Origin: an uncultured Pelagibacteraceae bacterium
Lineage (GTDB): Bacteria; Pseudomonadota; Alphaproteobacteria; Pelagibacterales; Pelagibacteraceae
NCBI GenBank assembly: GCA_902617895.1
Contig: CACMYJ010000002.1
Coordinates: forward strand, 1-64,000
Direction: 5' to 3'
DNA length: 64,000 bases
The position numbers and the translations under genes were made by a program. Below, in pieces: positions 26,484 through 39,300 of this stretch (position 1 is the stretch's first letter; each line of letters starts with the position of its first letter). The notes under the pieces are model-generated. The model had not been told where the DNA came from. It did no database searches and was given only the letters and a program-made list of their open reading frames with translations.

Positions 26484-26858
26484 ATGAAACAACTAGAATT
26501 AGATTTTAATTCAATAAATCTTTCTGATCATTATGAAGCTTATCGAGTTATCGATGAGGGGAAAAATCAAATTTGTAGTTGGTCTGATTCATTAAGTGAT
26601 GATGGAAAAAAGATAAGTTATGATGAGTATACTTATAACACCACTCAATGTATGGACTTCGAAAATTGGATTCATATTGATAAAAACGGTTTAGGCAAAT
26701 CTGCATTTAAATGGTTTTGTATGTACCTAAAAAGTATAAATGGACGTGCAGACAGATTAGAGAAGCTTAAAAGAGTTTTAGATGATATGAACATACCTTT
26801 TGAAGAAGGAGACTGGCAAACGATTGATAGAGATTGTGAAAGAAATAGGTTAAATTAA
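26484..26858 (+). CDS. Hypothetical protein (cargo of candidate element)
   Basis: 124-aa ORF. Confidence 0.55.
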   Translation: MKQLELDFNSINLSDHYEAYRVIDEGKNQICSWSDSLSDDGKKISYDEYTYNTTQCMDFENWIHIDKNGLGKSAFKWFCMYLKSINGRADRLEKLKRVLDDMNIPFEEGDWQTIDRDCERNRLN

Positions 26859-26977
26859 AATTTTAAACGACTACTTGACTGAAACACACTCTTAACACAC
26901 TCCTAACACAGTGAATGTGTTTTAACGGATAAGATTAAACTTTTGCAAAAATAATTAACGTTGATTTTATTGAGTGA

Positions 26978-27053
26978 TGGTGCCCCCGCACGGATTCGAA
27001 CCGCGGACCTATTGATTACAAATCAATTGCTCTACCAACTGAGCTACAAGGGC
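26978..27053 (-). tRNA. tRNA-Thr(TGT)
   Basis: Reverse complement GCCCTTGTAGCTCAGTTGGTAGAGCAATTGATTTGTAATCAATAGGTCCGCGGTTCGAATCCGTGCGGGGGCACCA folds as cloverleaf. Confidence 0.95.
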
Positions 27054-27094
27054 ATGAGAGGTTTTTTAATAGTATTTAATATATTATCAAGAAA

Positions 27095-27832
27095 TTATTT
27101 TTGTTGATTTATATGATGAAAAACTATTGCTGCACTATTAGATATATTTAAACTTTCAACATTTTTGTTAATTTTAATCTTTACTAAAAAATCTGTGTAT
27201 TTTTCTGTGTGTTTATTCAAACCATGTCCTTCAGAACCAAAAAGTAAAACATTATTTCCATCCCACTTGATATCAGTAAAATTTTTGTCACTATTTGCTG
27301 TAAAGCCATAAACCCAAAAATTTTTATCTCTTAAATATTTTAAAGTAGTATTTATATTCGACACTTGAAAAATATTTAAGAACTCAACACAGCCACTTGC
27401 AGATTTATACAATAATTTACTTTCACTTGGAAAATGTCTCTCTTTCACAATAAGTCCATCAATGTTAAATGAAGTTGCACTTCTAATTAACGAGCCAATA
27501 TTTCTGGGATCTGTTACCTCATCCAAACAAACAAAAGTTAAATTATTTTTGTCTCTAATAAACTCTTTTAGTTCTGGATTTTCTAAATGTTCTATTTCAG
27601 CAACATAACCTTGATGTAATATGTCTTCACTTCTGCAGTATTTATCCAATTCTTTTTTAGTTTTAAAAAAAACTTTTATATCTTTTAATAAATTTTTATG
27701 AGGGTTTTGTTTGTGAATATTTTTTTTACTTTCCTCTGTTAAAAATATTTTAATTATTCTTCTTTTTGGGTTTCTCAATGCTTCAATAACTGCATGACGT
27801 CCAGCGATAAAAAAGGATGATTTTTGAGTCAT
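27095..27832 (-). CDS. rlmB: 23S rRNA 2'-O-methyltransferase, TrmH/RlmB family
   Basis: GRHAVIEALRNPKR, LDEVTDPRNIGSLIRSA, LLFGSEGHGL, VESLNISNSAAIVFH SPOUT motifs. Confidence 0.88.
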   Translation of the reverse strand: MTQKSSFFIAGRHAVIEALRNPKRRIIKIFLTEESKKNIHKQNPHKNLLKDIKVFFKTKKELDKYCRSEDILHQGYVAEIEHLENPELKEFIRDKNNLTFVCLDEVTDPRNIGSLIRSATSFNIDGLIVKERHFPSESKLLYKSASGCVEFLNIFQVSNINTTLKYLRDKNFWVYGFTANSDKNFTDIKWDGNNVLLFGSEGHGLNKHTEKYTDFLVKIKINKNVESLNISNSAAIVFHHINQQK

Positions 27833-27963
27833 ATTTTATGGATTTACAGGCTTTTTACACTATTTTTCATGAAATTCACGTATTGCATTTGTACAATAAA
27901 AATATATAAAACGCATGTTGTTTAAAGCTTTATTGAACAAGGGGACGCTTCCCCTGCTATTAG

Positions 27964-28049
<86 letters not shown>

Positions 28050-28091
28050 TTCAATAATATTTAAATAACTTTGGAGTGCACACTTGGGTAT

Positions 28092-28165
28092 GCGGGTGTA
28101 GTTCAGTGGTAGAACACTAGCCTTCCAAGCTGGTTGCGTGAGTTCGATTCTCATCACCCGCTCCA
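28092..28165 (+). tRNA. tRNA-Gly(TCC)
   Basis: GCGGGTG...CACCCGCTCCA, anticodon TCC. Confidence 0.95.
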
Positions 28166-28206
28166 AAAATTAAAAAAAATAAATAATAAAGTGAGGAAAA
28201 AAAGTA

Positions 28207-29397
28207 ATGTCGAAGGAAAAATTTGTAAGAAATAAACCGCATTGTAATATAGGAACAATCGGACATGTTGATCATGGTAAAACAACTCTAACTGCTGCTA
28301 TAACAAAGGTTCTATCAGAAGGTGGTGGAGCAAACTTTGTTGCATATGATCAGATAGATAAAGCACCAGAAGAAAAAGAGAGAGGTATAACTATTTCTAC
28401 TGCTCACGTTGAGTATGAAACAGAAAAAAGACATTATGCACACGTAGATTGTCCAGGACATGCTGACTATGTAAAAAATATGATTACAGGAGCTGCTCAA
28501 ATGGATGGAGCAATTTTAGTCGTAAACGCAGCTGATGGTCCTATGCCTCAAACAAGAGAACATATACTTCTAGCTCGTCAAGTTGGTGTTCCAGCAATAG
28601 TTGTTTATTTAAACAAAGTTGACCAGGTTGATGACAAAGAGATGATAGATTTAGTAGAAGAGGAAATAAAAGACTTATTAACTTCTTATAAATTTCCCGG
28701 TGATAAAACACCAATAGTCAAAGGTTCAGCTTTAGCTGCAGTAGAAGGTAGAGATGATGAAATAGGAAAAAATTCAATCATGGATTTAATGAAAGCAGTA
28801 GATGAATTTATCCCACAACCTGATAGACCAAAGGATAAAGATTTCCTTATGCCGGTCGAAGATGTGTTTTCAATTTCAGGTAGAGGTACAGTTGTAACTG
28901 GTAGAGTTGAATCAGGAGTAATTAAAACTGGTGAAGAAATTGAAATTGTAGGAATCAGAGAAACAAAGAAATCTGTATGTACAGGTGTTGAAATGTTTAG
29001 AAAATTACTAGATTCAGGTGAAGCGGGAGACAATATTGGTGCTCTATTAAGAGGTGTTGAAAGAACTGATGTTGAAAGAGGTCAAGTTTTGTGTAAACCA
29101 GGATCTATCAAACCACATACTAAATTTGAGGCACAAGCATATGTATTAAAAAAAGAAGAGGGAGGAAGACATACGCCTTTTTTCACTAAATACAGACCAC
29201 AATTTTATTTTAGAACAACTGATGTGACTGGTGAAGTTGAGTTACCATCTGGAACTGAAATGGTAATGCCGGGTGATGATGCAAAATTTACAGTAAAACT
29301 AATTACACCGATTGCAATGGATGAAAAACTGAATTTTGCAATAAGAGAAGGTGGTAGAACAGTAGGAGCTGGAGTAGTAACTAAAATTATTGAGTAA
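28207..29397 (+). CDS. tuf: Elongation factor Tu
   Basis: [44 protein letters not shown]. Confidence 0.99.
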   Translation: MSKEKFVRNKPHCNIGTIGHVDHGKTTLTAAITKVLSEGGGANFVAYDQIDKAPEEKERGITISTAHVEYETEKRHYAHVDCPGHADYVKNMITGAAQMDGAILVVNAADGPMPQTREHILLARQVGVPAIVVYLNKVDQVDDKEMIDLVEEEIKDLLTSYKFPGDKTPIVKGSALAAVEGRDDEIGKNSIMDLMKAVDEFIPQPDRPKDKDFLMPVEDVFSISGRGTVVTGRVESGVIKTGEEIEIVGIRETKKSVCTGVEMFRKLLDSGEAGDNIGALLRGVERTDVERGQVLCKPGSIKPHTKFEAQAYVLKKEEGGRHTPFFTKYRPQFYFRTTDVTGEVELPSGTEMVMPGDDAKFTVKLITPIAMDEKLNFAIREGGRTVGAGVVTKIIE

Positions 29398-29406
29398 AAA
29401 CCCAAT

Positions 29407-29482
29407 AGGAGTGTAGCTCAATTGGTAGAGCGCCGGTCTCCAAAACCGGAGGTTGGGGGTTCGATTCCCTTCGCTCCTGCCA
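29407..29482 (+). tRNA. tRNA-Trp(CCA)
   Basis: AGGAGTG...CGCTCCTGCCA, anticodon CCA. Confidence 0.95.
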
Positions 29483-29500
29483 ATTTGATTTAATAATATT

Positions 29501-29692
29501 ATGATAAACCCTTTAAAATTTATTCAAGAAGTTAAACAGGAGGCATTCAAAGTTAGTTGGCCCACTGCGAAGGAAACTATTCAAGGAGCATTAATGGTTT
29601 TTGCAATGGCTGTTTTAGCTTCAATTTTTTTTTTATTGTTAGATCAGATTTTAAAGTTTTTTTTAGAAATAATACTTAGGGTAAGCATCTAA
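29501..29692 (+). CDS. secE: Preprotein translocase SecE
   Basis: FIQEVKQEAFKVSWPTAKET plus single TM; between tRNA-Trp and nusG. Confidence 0.95.
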   Translation: MINPLKFIQEVKQEAFKVSWPTAKETIQGALMVFAMAVLASIFFLLLDQILKFFLEIILRVSI

Positions 29693-30222
29693 TGAAAAAT
29701 TGGTATATTGTCCAATCTCACTCAAGTTTTGAAAATAAAGTGGCTCAATTAATTAAAGAAGAAGCAGAAAAGGCTAAGGTATCCGATAGGATTGAGGAAA
29801 TAATTGTTCCTACTCACGATATAACAGAAGTGAAAAGAGGAAAAAGAGTTCAAAGAAAAAAAAAATACTTTCCTGGGTATGTTCTTATCAAAAGTGAAAT
29901 GGATAATAATATTTACCACATGATAAAAAATCTGAAAAAAGTAAGTGGTTTTCTTGGTTCAAAAGGAACACCAATACCAGTTTCAGATAAAGAAATCGAA
30001 AAAATTCTAGGTCAAATTAAAGATGGTGTAGCACAACCAAAATCAGGAGTTGAGTATAGTGTTGGGGAAAAAGTTCAGGTTATAGATGGGCCGTTTGCAT
30101 CATTTAGTGGCTTGGTTGAGGATATAGACGAAGAAAAGTTAAGACTTAAAGTTTCAGTTTCTATTTTCGGAAGACCTACTCCAGTAGATTTAGAATATAA
30201 CCAAGTAGAAAAGGAAAGTTAA
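29692..30222 (+). CDS. nusG: Transcription antitermination protein NusG
   Basis: [26 protein letters not shown] region. Confidence 0.97.
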   Translation: MKNWYIVQSHSSFENKVAQLIKEEAEKAKVSDRIEEIIVPTHDITEVKRGKRVQRKKKYFPGYVLIKSEMDNNIYHMIKNLKKVSGFLGSKGTPIPVSDKEIEKILGQIKDGVAQPKSGVEYSVGEKVQVIDGPFASFSGLVEDIDEEKLRLKVSVSIFGRPTPVDLEYNQVEKES

Positions 30223-30650
30223 TGGCAAAAAAAGAAATTAGTGGATACGTAAAATTACAAATCAAAGGTGGCCAGGCTAATCCTGCACCTCCTGTCGGAC
30301 CTGCTCTTGGTCAAAGAGGGATTAATATAATGGAATTTTGTAAAGCATTTAATGATAAAACTAAATCATTTGCAGGCAAACCAGTTCCAGTAATTATAAC
30401 TGTCTATAAGGACAAAAAATTTGATTTTGTTATTAAATCTCCACCAGCTTCACATTTTATTAAAGAAGCAATGAAGTTGAAAAGTGGTTCTAAAGAACCC
30501 GGTAGAGATATCATTGGAAGTATAACAAAACAACAGCTTAAAGATATAGCAGAAAAAAAAATGAAAGATCTAAACGCTCATGATTTAGATGAAGCAGCAA
30601 AAATAATAGCTGGGTCAGCTAGATCTATGGGTATAGAGGTTAAAGAATAA
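30222..30650 (+). CDS. rplK: 50S ribosomal protein L11
   Basis: [34 protein letters not shown]. Confidence 0.99.
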   Translation: MAKKEISGYVKLQIKGGQANPAPPVGPALGQRGINIMEFCKAFNDKTKSFAGKPVPVIITVYKDKKFDFVIKSPPASHFIKEAMKLKSGSKEPGRDIIGSITKQQLKDIAEKKMKDLNAHDLDEAAKIIAGSARSMGIEVKE

Positions 30651-31339
30651 TGAGTTCTAAAAGATATAGAAAACTTCCAGAAAACACAAAAGAATTACCC
30701 GCAGAAAAAATACATAGTATTTTAAACTTAATTAAATCAAACTGTACAACAAAATTTGATGAGTCTGTGGATTTAAGTTTTAGAATAAACAATAAGCAAA
30801 AAAAAAATGAGATTAACCTTAGAACTGTTGTAAATTTACCTGGCGGAACTGGTAAGTCAATTAAAGTAGCTGTGGTTTGTGAAGAAAGCAAATTAAATGA
30901 GGCAAAAGAAGCAAATGCTGATGTGGTCGGAAGTGATGATTTAGTTGAAAAAATTAAAAATAACAATTTAAATTTTGAAAAACTTATTTGTACCCCATCA
31001 ATGATGATCAAACTTTCTAAATTAGGAAAAATTTTAGGACCAAAGGGGTTAATGCCAAATCCGAAATTAGGAACTGTAACTAACGATATAAAAAAAGCCG
31101 TAACTGAGGCCAAAGCAGGACAAGTCGAAATTAGAAACGATAAAGATGGCAATATAGGTGTAAGTATTGGAAAGAAATCTTTTGATGATGAAAAACTTGT
31201 TAACAATTATAATGCTGTAATAGATTCATTAGAAAAAGAAAAAGCAAACCTAACTATAAAAGGAGATCTAATAAAGCAAGTATTTATCACATCAAGTATG
31301 GGGGTATCATACAAGCTTAAATTAGATAAGAGTTTATAA
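30650..31339 (+). CDS. rplA: 50S ribosomal protein L1
   Basis: L1 family signature LGPKGLMPNPKLGTVT. Confidence 0.98.
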   Translation: MSSKRYRKLPENTKELPAEKIHSILNLIKSNCTTKFDESVDLSFRINNKQKKNEINLRTVVNLPGGTGKSIKVAVVCEESKLNEAKEANADVVGSDDLVEKIKNNNLNFEKLICTPSMMIKLSKLGKILGPKGLMPNPKLGTVTNDIKKAVTEAKAGQVEIRNDKDGNIGVSIGKKSFDDEKLVNNYNAVIDSLEKEKANLTIKGDLIKQVFITSSMGVSYKLKLDKSL

Positions 31340-31341
31340 TT

Positions 31342-31851
31342 ATGATGAATAAAGAGCAAAAAAAACAGTATATTAATGAGATGTCATCTCAATTTAATTC
31401 GACAGAAGCAGTGATAGTAACACATTATCAAGGTTTAACAGTTTCACAATTGGATGATCTTAGAGGTAGAATGCGTGAGCATGGAATTAAATTTAAGATT
31501 ACAAATAATAGAATTACCAAACTAGCTATAGAAAAAACAAAATGTAAAGACTTGTCAAATTTGTTTACAGGACCTACTGCCGTAGCTTTATCAGAAGATG
31601 CAATAACATCTGCTAAAATTTTAACTAAATTTTCGAAAGAAAATGAAAATTTAAAAATTTTAGGTGGAATCATGGGTACTGATATATTAGACCTTGCAGG
31701 AGTAAAAAATGTCGCTACTTTACCTTCATTAGAAGAGGCGAGAGGTAAAATAGTAGGTATTTTAAGGTCTCCTGCACAAAAAATAGCAAGTATTTTACTT
31801 GCACCGGCGTCAAAAATCGCTATTTTAGCGCTCGAAAAATCAAAAAAATAA
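31342..31851 (+). CDS. rplJ: 50S ribosomal protein L10
   Basis: Order and L10 family sequence. Confidence 0.97.
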   Translation: MMNKEQKKQYINEMSSQFNSTEAVIVTHYQGLTVSQLDDLRGRMREHGIKFKITNNRITKLAIEKTKCKDLSNLFTGPTAVALSEDAITSAKILTKFSKENENLKILGGIMGTDILDLAGVKNVATLPSLEEARGKIVGILRSPAQKIASILLAPASKIAILALEKSKK

Positions 31852-31875
31852 CCAGGGACAAAAAAAATTAATATT

Positions 31876-32247
31876 ATGGCTGATTTAAATAAAATTATAG
31901 AGGATTTATCAAGCTTGACTGTTGTTGAGGCAGCTGAGCTTTCAAAACAACTTGAGGAAAAATGGGGAGTTACAGCTGCTGCGGCAGTTGCAGCTGCACC
32001 AGCAGCAGGTGGCGCAGAGGCTCCAGCTGAAGAAAAAGATGATTTCACAATTATGTTAACAGCAGCTGGTGATAAAAAAATAAATGTAATCAAAGAAGTT
32101 AGAGCTGTAACTGAACTTGGATTAAAAGAGGCTAAAGATTTAGTAGAAGGAGCACCAAAGGAAGTTAAATCTGGTGTTAATAAAAAAGAAGCAGAAGAAA
32201 TTAAAGCTAAATTGGAAGCAGCAGGCGCAAAAGTAGAACTTAAGTAA
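31876..32247 (+). CDS. rplL: 50S ribosomal protein L7/L12
   Basis: Ala-rich hinge; [27 protein letters not shown]. Confidence 0.98.
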   Translation: MADLNKIIEDLSSLTVVEAAELSKQLEEKWGVTAAAAVAAAPAAGGAEAPAEEKDDFTIMLTAAGDKKINVIKEVRAVTELGLKEAKDLVEGAPKEVKSGVNKKEAEEIKAKLEAAGAKVELK

Positions 32248-32302
32248 ATAAATTAGGAAGAATTACATTGCTGAAATCACAAATCAGTGATGAATATTAT
32301 AT

Positions 32303-35300
32303 ATGCAGTTATCTTTTACTAAGAAAAAAAATATAAGAAAAAGTTTTGGTAAATTAAAAGAGAGTTTATCAATACCAAATCTTATAGAGGTACAGAAAAA
32401 TTCTTATAAAGAACTTACAGAATTTAAGCATGATGTAGAAGCACATTTAATCAAAGGATTTCATAGAGTCTTTAAAAGTATTTTTCCAATTGAAGATTTA
32501 AACGATAAAGCAACACTCGAATATGTTTCATATAGATTAGAAAAACCAAAATTTGATGTGGAAGAATGTATTACTCGAGGTCTAACATATTCTGCAGCTC
32601 TAAAATGCACATTAAGACTTGTTGTCTATGAAATTGACCAAGAAAATAATACAAAAGATATTTTGTCAGCTAAAGAGCAAGAAGTATATATGGGAGAAGT
32701 TCCAATGATGACAAATAGTGGAACATTCATAACAAATGGTGTTCAAAGAGTTGTGGTCAATCAAATGCATAGAAGTCCTGGCGTTTTTTTTGATCATGAC
32801 AAAGGTAAATCCCACGCCAGTGGAAAACTTTTATTTAACTGTAGAGTTATCCCTAATAGAGGCTCATGGTTAGATTTTGAATATGATGTTAAAGATTTTT
32901 TATATTTTAGAATAGATAGAAAAAAGAAAATATTTGTAACTACTTTATTACAAGCTCTAGGCTATTCTAAATCAGATATTGTGAATGAATTCTATGAAAA
33001 GGAGAACTTAGTTTTTGATGAAAAATCACATAAATGGAAGACAAAATTCGACCCTGAAAACTACAGAGCAAAAAACTACTCTGAAGAAGTTATTGACGCC
33101 AAAACTAATAAAATTGTAGTGAAATCTGGTGATCAAATAAACTTTTTAACAGCAACAAAACTTGTCAATGATGGTTTAAAAGAAATCCTAATATCTAACT
33201 CATCGTTGTATGGTAAATTTTTGCACAAAAATATTGTTGTTGGTGAAGATACTTTTAAAATTGGTACAGAATTAAATGAGACAATAATTCAAAAATTGAT
33301 AGATCATAAAGTAAATAATTTAGAGATTTCTAAAACGAACCCGATATCTAAAGGACCTTACTTATTAAATACATTATTGAACGATAAAAATGAAAATAAA
33401 AATGACGCTATCACAGAAATTTATAAGATTTTAAGACCTGGTGAGCCCCCAACCATTGAGATTGCAGCTCAAATTTTTAATAATCTTTTTTTTAGTTCTG
33501 ATAGATATGACTTATCTGATGTTGGAAGAGTAAAAATGAATTCAAGGTTAGATTTAAATTGTTCTGATAAAATTACTATCTTAAGAAATGACGATATTTT
33601 AGCGATTATAAAAAAAATGTTAGATTTAAGAGATGGCAAAGATGAAGTTGACGATATTGATCATCTTGGAAATCGAAGAGTACGTTCTGTAGGTGAATTA
33701 GTTGAAAATCAAGCTAGAATTGGCGTTTACAGAATGGAAAGAGCAATAAAAGAAAAAATGACTACATTGGACGTCGAATCCGCAATGCCACAAGACCTGA
33801 TCAATGCCAAGCCATTAACGATTTCTTTGAAAGATTTTTTTGCTACATCCCAACTTTCACAATTTATGGATCAAACAAATCCATTGTCAGAAATCACTCA
33901 TAAAAGAAGAGTATCCGCACTAGGTCCAGGGGGACTTACTAGGGAACGAGCTGGATTTGAAGTTAGAGATGTACATCCTACTCACTATGGACGTATATGT
34001 CCTATAGAGACTCCAGAGGGTCCAAACATTGGCTTGATAAATAGCTTATCAACTTATTCAAAGATCAATAAATATGGATTTATAGAAAGCCCTTATAAAA
34101 AAGTTCAAAATGGTATTGTTCAAGATAAGATCGAGTATCTTTCTGCAATGGAAGAAACCAAATATACAATTGCTCAAGCTAATTCAGTAATAGATAAAGA
34201 CGGAAAATTTGTTGAGGAACTTATATCTAGTAGAGCAAATCTAGATTTTATTTTATCTAAACCAGAAAATATAGATTACATAGACGTTTCACCAAAGCAG
34301 CTTGTTTCGGTGGCAGCATCGTTAATTCCCTTTTTAGAAAATGATGACGCTAACAGAGCTTTAATGGGGTCAAATATGATGAGACAGGCAGTTCCTCTTT
34401 TAAAGCCTGAAGCTCCTCTAGTCGGGACAGGAATTGAAAGCGACGTTGCTTTAGACTCAGGTGTAACTATAGTTGCAAAAAGAGATGGTATTGTTGATAA
34501 AATTGATGGAAAAAGAGTAGTTATAAAAGCATCAAATGAAAAAGATTATTCACAATCAGGTGTTGATATTTATAATTTGCAAAAATTTAAGAGATCAAAT
34601 CAAAACACATGTATAAATCAAAAACCTTTGGTTAGAGTTGGAGATAAGGTCAGGTCAGGTGATATAATAGCTGATGGTCCTTCAACCAAAACTGGTGAAC
34701 TAGCGCTTGGAAAAAATGTTACTGTAGCTTTTATGCCGTGGCAAGGTTACAACTTTGAGGATTCTATTTTAATATCTGAAAGATGTGTAACAGATGATGT
34801 TTTCACTTCTATTCATATAGAAGAATATGAGATAATGGCAAGAGATACAAAACTTGGTGAAGAAGATATTACAAGAGATATTCCAAATATTAATGAAGAA
34901 GCTTTAAAAAATCTTGATGAATCTGGAATAGTTTATATTGGAGCAGAGGTGAAACCTGGAGATATATTGGTTGGTAAAGTTACTCCTAAAGGAGACTCAG
35001 CATCTGGTCCAGAAGAAAAATTATTGAGATCTATTTTTGGGGAAAAAGCAATCGATGTGACAGACACTTCGTTAAAAATGCCAAGTGGTAGTGGTGGAAT
35101 AGTTGTTGATGTTAGAGTCTTTAATAGACACGGTATTGAAAAAGATGAACGATCAATAACCATTGAAAGGGCTGAAATTGAAAGTGTTCAACAAGATAAA
35201 AATGTTGAGGAAGAGATACTTGCAAGAAGCATAAAACAAAGAGCATCTTCAATTCTTACAAATACTAAATTATCGAAAAAAATTAAAAATTATGAAGCTG

Positions 35301-36385
35301 GCATTTCATTAGATGAAAAAATAATATTTGAAATCCCGTTATCTGAATTATTTAAAATAATTGTAGATGATAAATCAAAAAATGAATCTTTATTACAATT
35401 AAGGTCACAATATGAAAATGCTAAAAATGATATTCAAGAAAGATTTGAAGATAAAGTTCTTAAAATTAGACAGGGTGATGATTTATTGCCTAGCGTAATG
35501 AAAATGGTTAAAGTTTTTGTAGCAATTAAAAGAAGGCTGAGACCAGGTGATAAAATGTCAGGTAGGCATGGCAATAAAGGTGTTGTCAGTAAAATAGTAC
35601 CAGTTGAAGATATGCCTTATAGAGAAAATGGTAAACCAGTTGACATAGTATTAAATCCATTAGGTGTACCAAGTAGAATGAACGTGGGTCAAATTCTTGA
35701 AACTCATCTTGGATGGTCATGTAAAGAATTAGGTGAACAGCTAACAGACTTAATTAATGAAAATCAAAAAAAAATTGAAAAAGAAGATAAAATAACTAAA
35801 TTTTTGAAATCTGTTTATGGAGATGAAATCTATAAAAATAATATAGACAAATTATCAGATACAGAATTTAAAGATTTATGTGAAAATATTCAGAATGGTA
35901 TTCCAATTTCCACACCAGTTTTTGATGGTGCTAAAGAAAATGATGTTACAAAAATGCTGGATCTTGCAAAATTACCAAACTCTGGACAAACATTTCTGTG
36001 GGATGGAAGAACAGGAGAAAAATTTGATAGACCAGTCACAGTTGGAATAATTTATATGCTTAAACTACATCATCTTGTAGAAGACAAAATACATGCCAGA
36101 TCAACTGGACCATACAGCTTAGTAACTCAACAACCATTAGGAGGAAAGGCTCAACTTGGGGGGCAAAGGTTTGGAGAGATGGAAGTATGGGCATTAGAAG
36201 CATATGGTGCATCATATACGCTTCAAGAAATTTTAACTGTTAAATCAGATGACGTTGCTGGTAGAGTTAAAGTTTATGAAACCATTGTTAAAGGTGAAGA
36301 AAATTTTGAGTCAGGAATACCTGAATCATTTAACGTTTTAGTAAAAGAAATTAAATCACTAGCATTAAATGTGGAGTTAAATTAA
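32303..36385 (+). CDS. rpoB: RNA polymerase beta subunit
   Basis: [45 protein letters not shown]. Confidence 0.99.
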   Translation: MQLSFTKKKNIRKSFGKLKESLSIPNLIEVQKNSYKELTEFKHDVEAHLIKGFHRVFKSIFPIEDLNDKATLEYVSYRLEKPKFDVEECITRGLTYSAALKCTLRLVVYEIDQENNTKDILSAKEQEVYMGEVPMMTNSGTFITNGVQRVVVNQMHRSPGVFFDHDKGKSHASGKLLFNCRVIPNRGSWLDFEYDVKDFLYFRIDRKKKIFVTTLLQALGYSKSDIVNEFYEKENLVFDEKSHKWKTKFDPENYRAKNYSEEVIDAKTNKIVVKSGDQINFLTATKLVNDGLKEILISNSSLYGKFLHKNIVVGEDTFKIGTELNETIIQKLIDHKVNNLEISKTNPISKGPYLLNTLLNDKNENKNDAITEIYKILRPGEPPTIEIAAQIFNNLFFSSDRYDLSDVGRVKMNSRLDLNCSDKITILRNDDILAIIKKMLDLRDGKDEVDDIDHLGNRRVRSVGELVENQARIGVYRMERAIKEKMTTLDVESAMPQDLINAKPLTISLKDFFATSQLSQFMDQTNPLSEITHKRRVSALGPGGLTRERAGFEVRDVHPTHYGRICPIETPEGPNIGLINSLSTYSKINKYGFIESPYKKVQNGIVQDKIEYLSAMEETKYTIAQANSVIDKDGKFVEELISSRANLDFILSKPENIDYIDVSPKQLVSVAASLIPFLENDDANRALMGSNMMRQAVPLLKPEAPLVGTGIESDVALDSGVTIVAKRDGIVDKIDGKRVVIKASNEKDYSQSGVDIYNLQKFKRSNQNTCINQKPLVRVGDKVRSGDIIADGPSTKTGELALGKNVTVAFMPWQGYNFEDSILISERCVTDDVFTSIHIEEYEIMARDTKLGEEDITRDIPNINEEALKNLDESGIVYIGAEVKPGDILVGKVTPKGDSASGPEEKLLRSIFGEKAIDVTDTSLKMPSGSGGIVVDVRVFNRHGIEKDERSITIERAEIESVQQDKNVEEEILARSIKQRASSILTNTKLSKKIKNYEAGISLDEKIIFEIPLSELFKIIVDDKSKNESLLQLRSQYENAKNDIQERFEDKVLKIRQGDDLLPSVMKMVKVFVAIKRRLRPGDKMSGRHGNKGVVSKIVPVEDMPYRENGKPVDIVLNPLGVPSRMNVGQILETHLGWSCKELGEQLTDLINENQKKIEKEDKITKFLKSVYGDEIYKNNIDKLSDTEFKDLCENIQNGIPISTPVFDGAKENDVTKMLDLAKLPNSGQTFLWDGRTGEKFDRPVTVGIIYMLKLHHLVEDKIHARSTGPYSLVTQQPLGGKAQLGGQRFGEMEVWALEAYGASYTLQEILTVKSDDVAGRVKVYETIVKGEENFESGIPESFNVLVKEIKSLALNVELN

Positions 36386-36389
36386 AATT

Positions 36390-39300
36390 ATGAGTAAAGA
36401 ATTATCAGATCTTTTTAAATCTTCTGAAATATCAGAAGCTCAAAATTTCAATAGTATTAAAATTACATTAGCAAGTCCCGAGAAAATAAAATCGTGGACT
36501 TTTGGTGAAATCAAAAAACCTGAAACAATAAATTACAGAACATTTAGACCTGAGAAGGACGGCCTTTTTTGCGCAAGAATATTTGGACCTATTAAAGATT
36601 ATGAGTGTCTTTGCGGTAAGTATAAGAGAATGAAGTTTAGAGGAATTATTTGTGAAAAGTGTGGAGTTGAGGTTACAAAATCAAACGTACGTAGAGAAAG
36701 AATGGGTCATATAAACTTAGCAACTCCTGTAGCTCATATTTGGTTTCTTAAATCATTACCAAGCAGAATTTCATTAGTTGTTGACATGAAACTTAAAGAG
36801 GTTGAAAGAGTTCTGTATTTTGAAAATTTTATTGTTATAGAACCAGGTTTAACAGGCTTAAAAAAAAATCAATTGTTAGGTGAAGAGGAATTAATAAAAT
36901 ATCAAGATGATTATGGAGAGGAAGCTTTCACTGCTGGAATTGGTGCTGAGGCAATCTTAGAAATTTTAAAATCAATTAATTTAGAGGAAGAAAGAGAAAC
37001 ATTAATTAAAAGTATTAAGGAAACAAAATCTAAAGTATCTGAAGAACGATCGATAAAAAGACTAAAATTAATAGAGTCTTTTATTGAAACAGGAAATAAA
37101 CCTGAGTGGATGATACTAACGACGGTTCCAGTTATTCCACCTGAACTAAGACCCCTTGTTCCATTAGACGGCGGACGTTTCGCAACATCAGATTTAAACG
37201 ATTTATATAGAAGAGTTATAAATAGAAATAACAGACTAAAAAGATTAATGGACTTAAAAGCTCCAGATATAATTGTAAGAAACGAAAAGAGAATGCTACA
37301 AGAATCTGTAGATGCCTTGTTTGATAATGGTAGAAGAGGAAGAGTAATAACAGGTACTGGAAAAAGACCATTAAAATCTCTTGCAGAAATGTTGAAAGGA
37401 AAACAAGGTAGATTTAGACAAAATCTTCTAGGTAAAAGAGTAGATTACTCTGGTAGATCAGTAATTGTTGTTGGACCAGATTTAAAATTACATGAGTGCG
37501 GACTACCTAAGAAAATGGCATTAGAATTATTTAAACCATTTTTATATGCTAGATTAAATAAATTGGGTTTAGCCTCAACTATAAAACAAGCAAAGAAATT
37601 AGTAGAAAAGGAGAGAAATGAAGTTTGGGATGCTTTAGAACTTATAGTTAGAGAACATCCGGTTATTTTAAATAGAGCACCAACACTTCATAGATTAGGT
37701 GTTCAAGCTTTCGAACCAAAGCTTATTGAAGGTAATGCAATAGAACTTCATCCATTAACTTGCGCTGCTTTTAATGCAGATTTTGATGGTGATCAAATGG
37801 CAGTTCACGTACCACTAAGTTTAGAGGCACAATTAGAGGCAAGAGTATTAATGATGTCAACAAATAATATTTTAAGCCCGTCTAATGGAAAACCTATAAT
37901 CGTACCTAGTCAAGACATGATTTTAGGGATTTATTATTTATCACAACCACCGGTGCAAACAGAGAGAGTTGATGGATATTTTGTAAATACTTCCGAGATA
38001 GAACATGCATTAGAAACAGGGCAAATTAAAGTACATTCAAGGATAGTTTCTAGATTTGAAACTGTAGATGAAAAAGGAAACACTAAGTTTGAAAAACATA
38101 TAAGTACGGCAGGAAGATTTTTATTGTCAAATATAATTCCAAAAAATGTAAATAATAAATTTTCTTTGATCGATAGGTTATTACCGAAAAAAATTGTTTC
38201 TGAAGTAATTGATCATGTTTTTAGATTTTCAGGTCAAAAAAGTACTGTAATATTTTGTGACAAATTAAAAGATATTGGATTTAAACATGCCTTTAAAGCT
38301 GGAATATCATTTGGAAAAGATGATCTTTTAATTCCAGATAATAAAGAACAATTAATTGATGAAACTAAAAAACTTATTGCTGACTATGAAGGACAATATG
38401 CAGAGGGCCTTATAACTAGAGGTGAAAAGTATAACAAAGTTATTGACGCCTGGTCTAAATGTACAGATAGAGTTGCATCAGAAATGATGAAAAGAATTTC
38501 TGCTACAGAAGTCACAGATGATGGATTAAAAATTAATTCAGTATTTATGATGGCAGATAGTGGTGCTAGAGGATCTGCAGCACAAATGAAACAATTAGCA
38601 GGAATGAGAGGTTTAATAGCCAAACCATCAGGTGAAATTATTGAGACTCCTATAACATCTAATTTTAAAGAAGGTCTTACAGCTTTAGAATATTTTAATT
38701 CAACTCATGGAGCAAGGAAGGGTTTAGCAGATACTGCACTAAAAACAGCAAGCTCAGGATATTTGACTAGAAGATTGTGTGATGTTGCCCAGGATTTAAC
38801 AATTACTAAACCTAAATGTGATATGAAGTGTGGTTCAATAAAACTTACAGAAGTTCTAGAGGGTGGTAATATTATGGTAAGTCTATCTGAAAGAGCTTTA
38901 GGAAGAGTAGCTGCAAAAGAAATAAAAAATCCATTAACAGGTGATGTTTTAATAAAAAAGGATGAAATGATTGATGAAGCTGGATGTGAGAAAATTGATG
39001 CAGCTGGAGTTAAAAGTATAAATGTATATTCAGTAATGACATGTGGCGCAAAAGAAGGTGTGTGTGCAACTTCATATGGAAGAGATTTATCTAGAGGAAA
39101 AATGGTGCATGTAGGAGAAGCTATTGGAATGATATCTGCACAATCAATTGGAGAACCAGGAACTCAATTAACTATGAGAACTTTTCACGTTGGTGGTACA
39201 GCATCAGTAAAGCAAGAATCTCAAATTGTGTCAAATTCCGAGGGTACTCTTAAAATTGTTAACACTAACTTAATTAAAGATTCTAAAAATAATCAAATTG

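Larger units (their letters stand above)
25384..26977. mobile_element. Candidate small tRNA-Thr-nested element lacking a recognisable integrase
   Basis: Bounded by 46-bp tRNA-Thr direct repeat; internal 12-bp perfect inverted repeat 25414-25425 / 26953-26964; CACACT..TAACACAGTGA at both ends (25447, 26896). Confidence 0.6.

Noticed and set aside
30640-31206. Antisense 188-aa ORF over rplA
   Set aside because: Entirely antisense to a confident ribosomal protein gene
31428-32093. Antisense 221-aa ORF over rplJ/rplL
   Set aside because: Opposite strand of confidently assigned ribosomal proteins; Ala/Ser-rich artefact of the L7/L12 hinge
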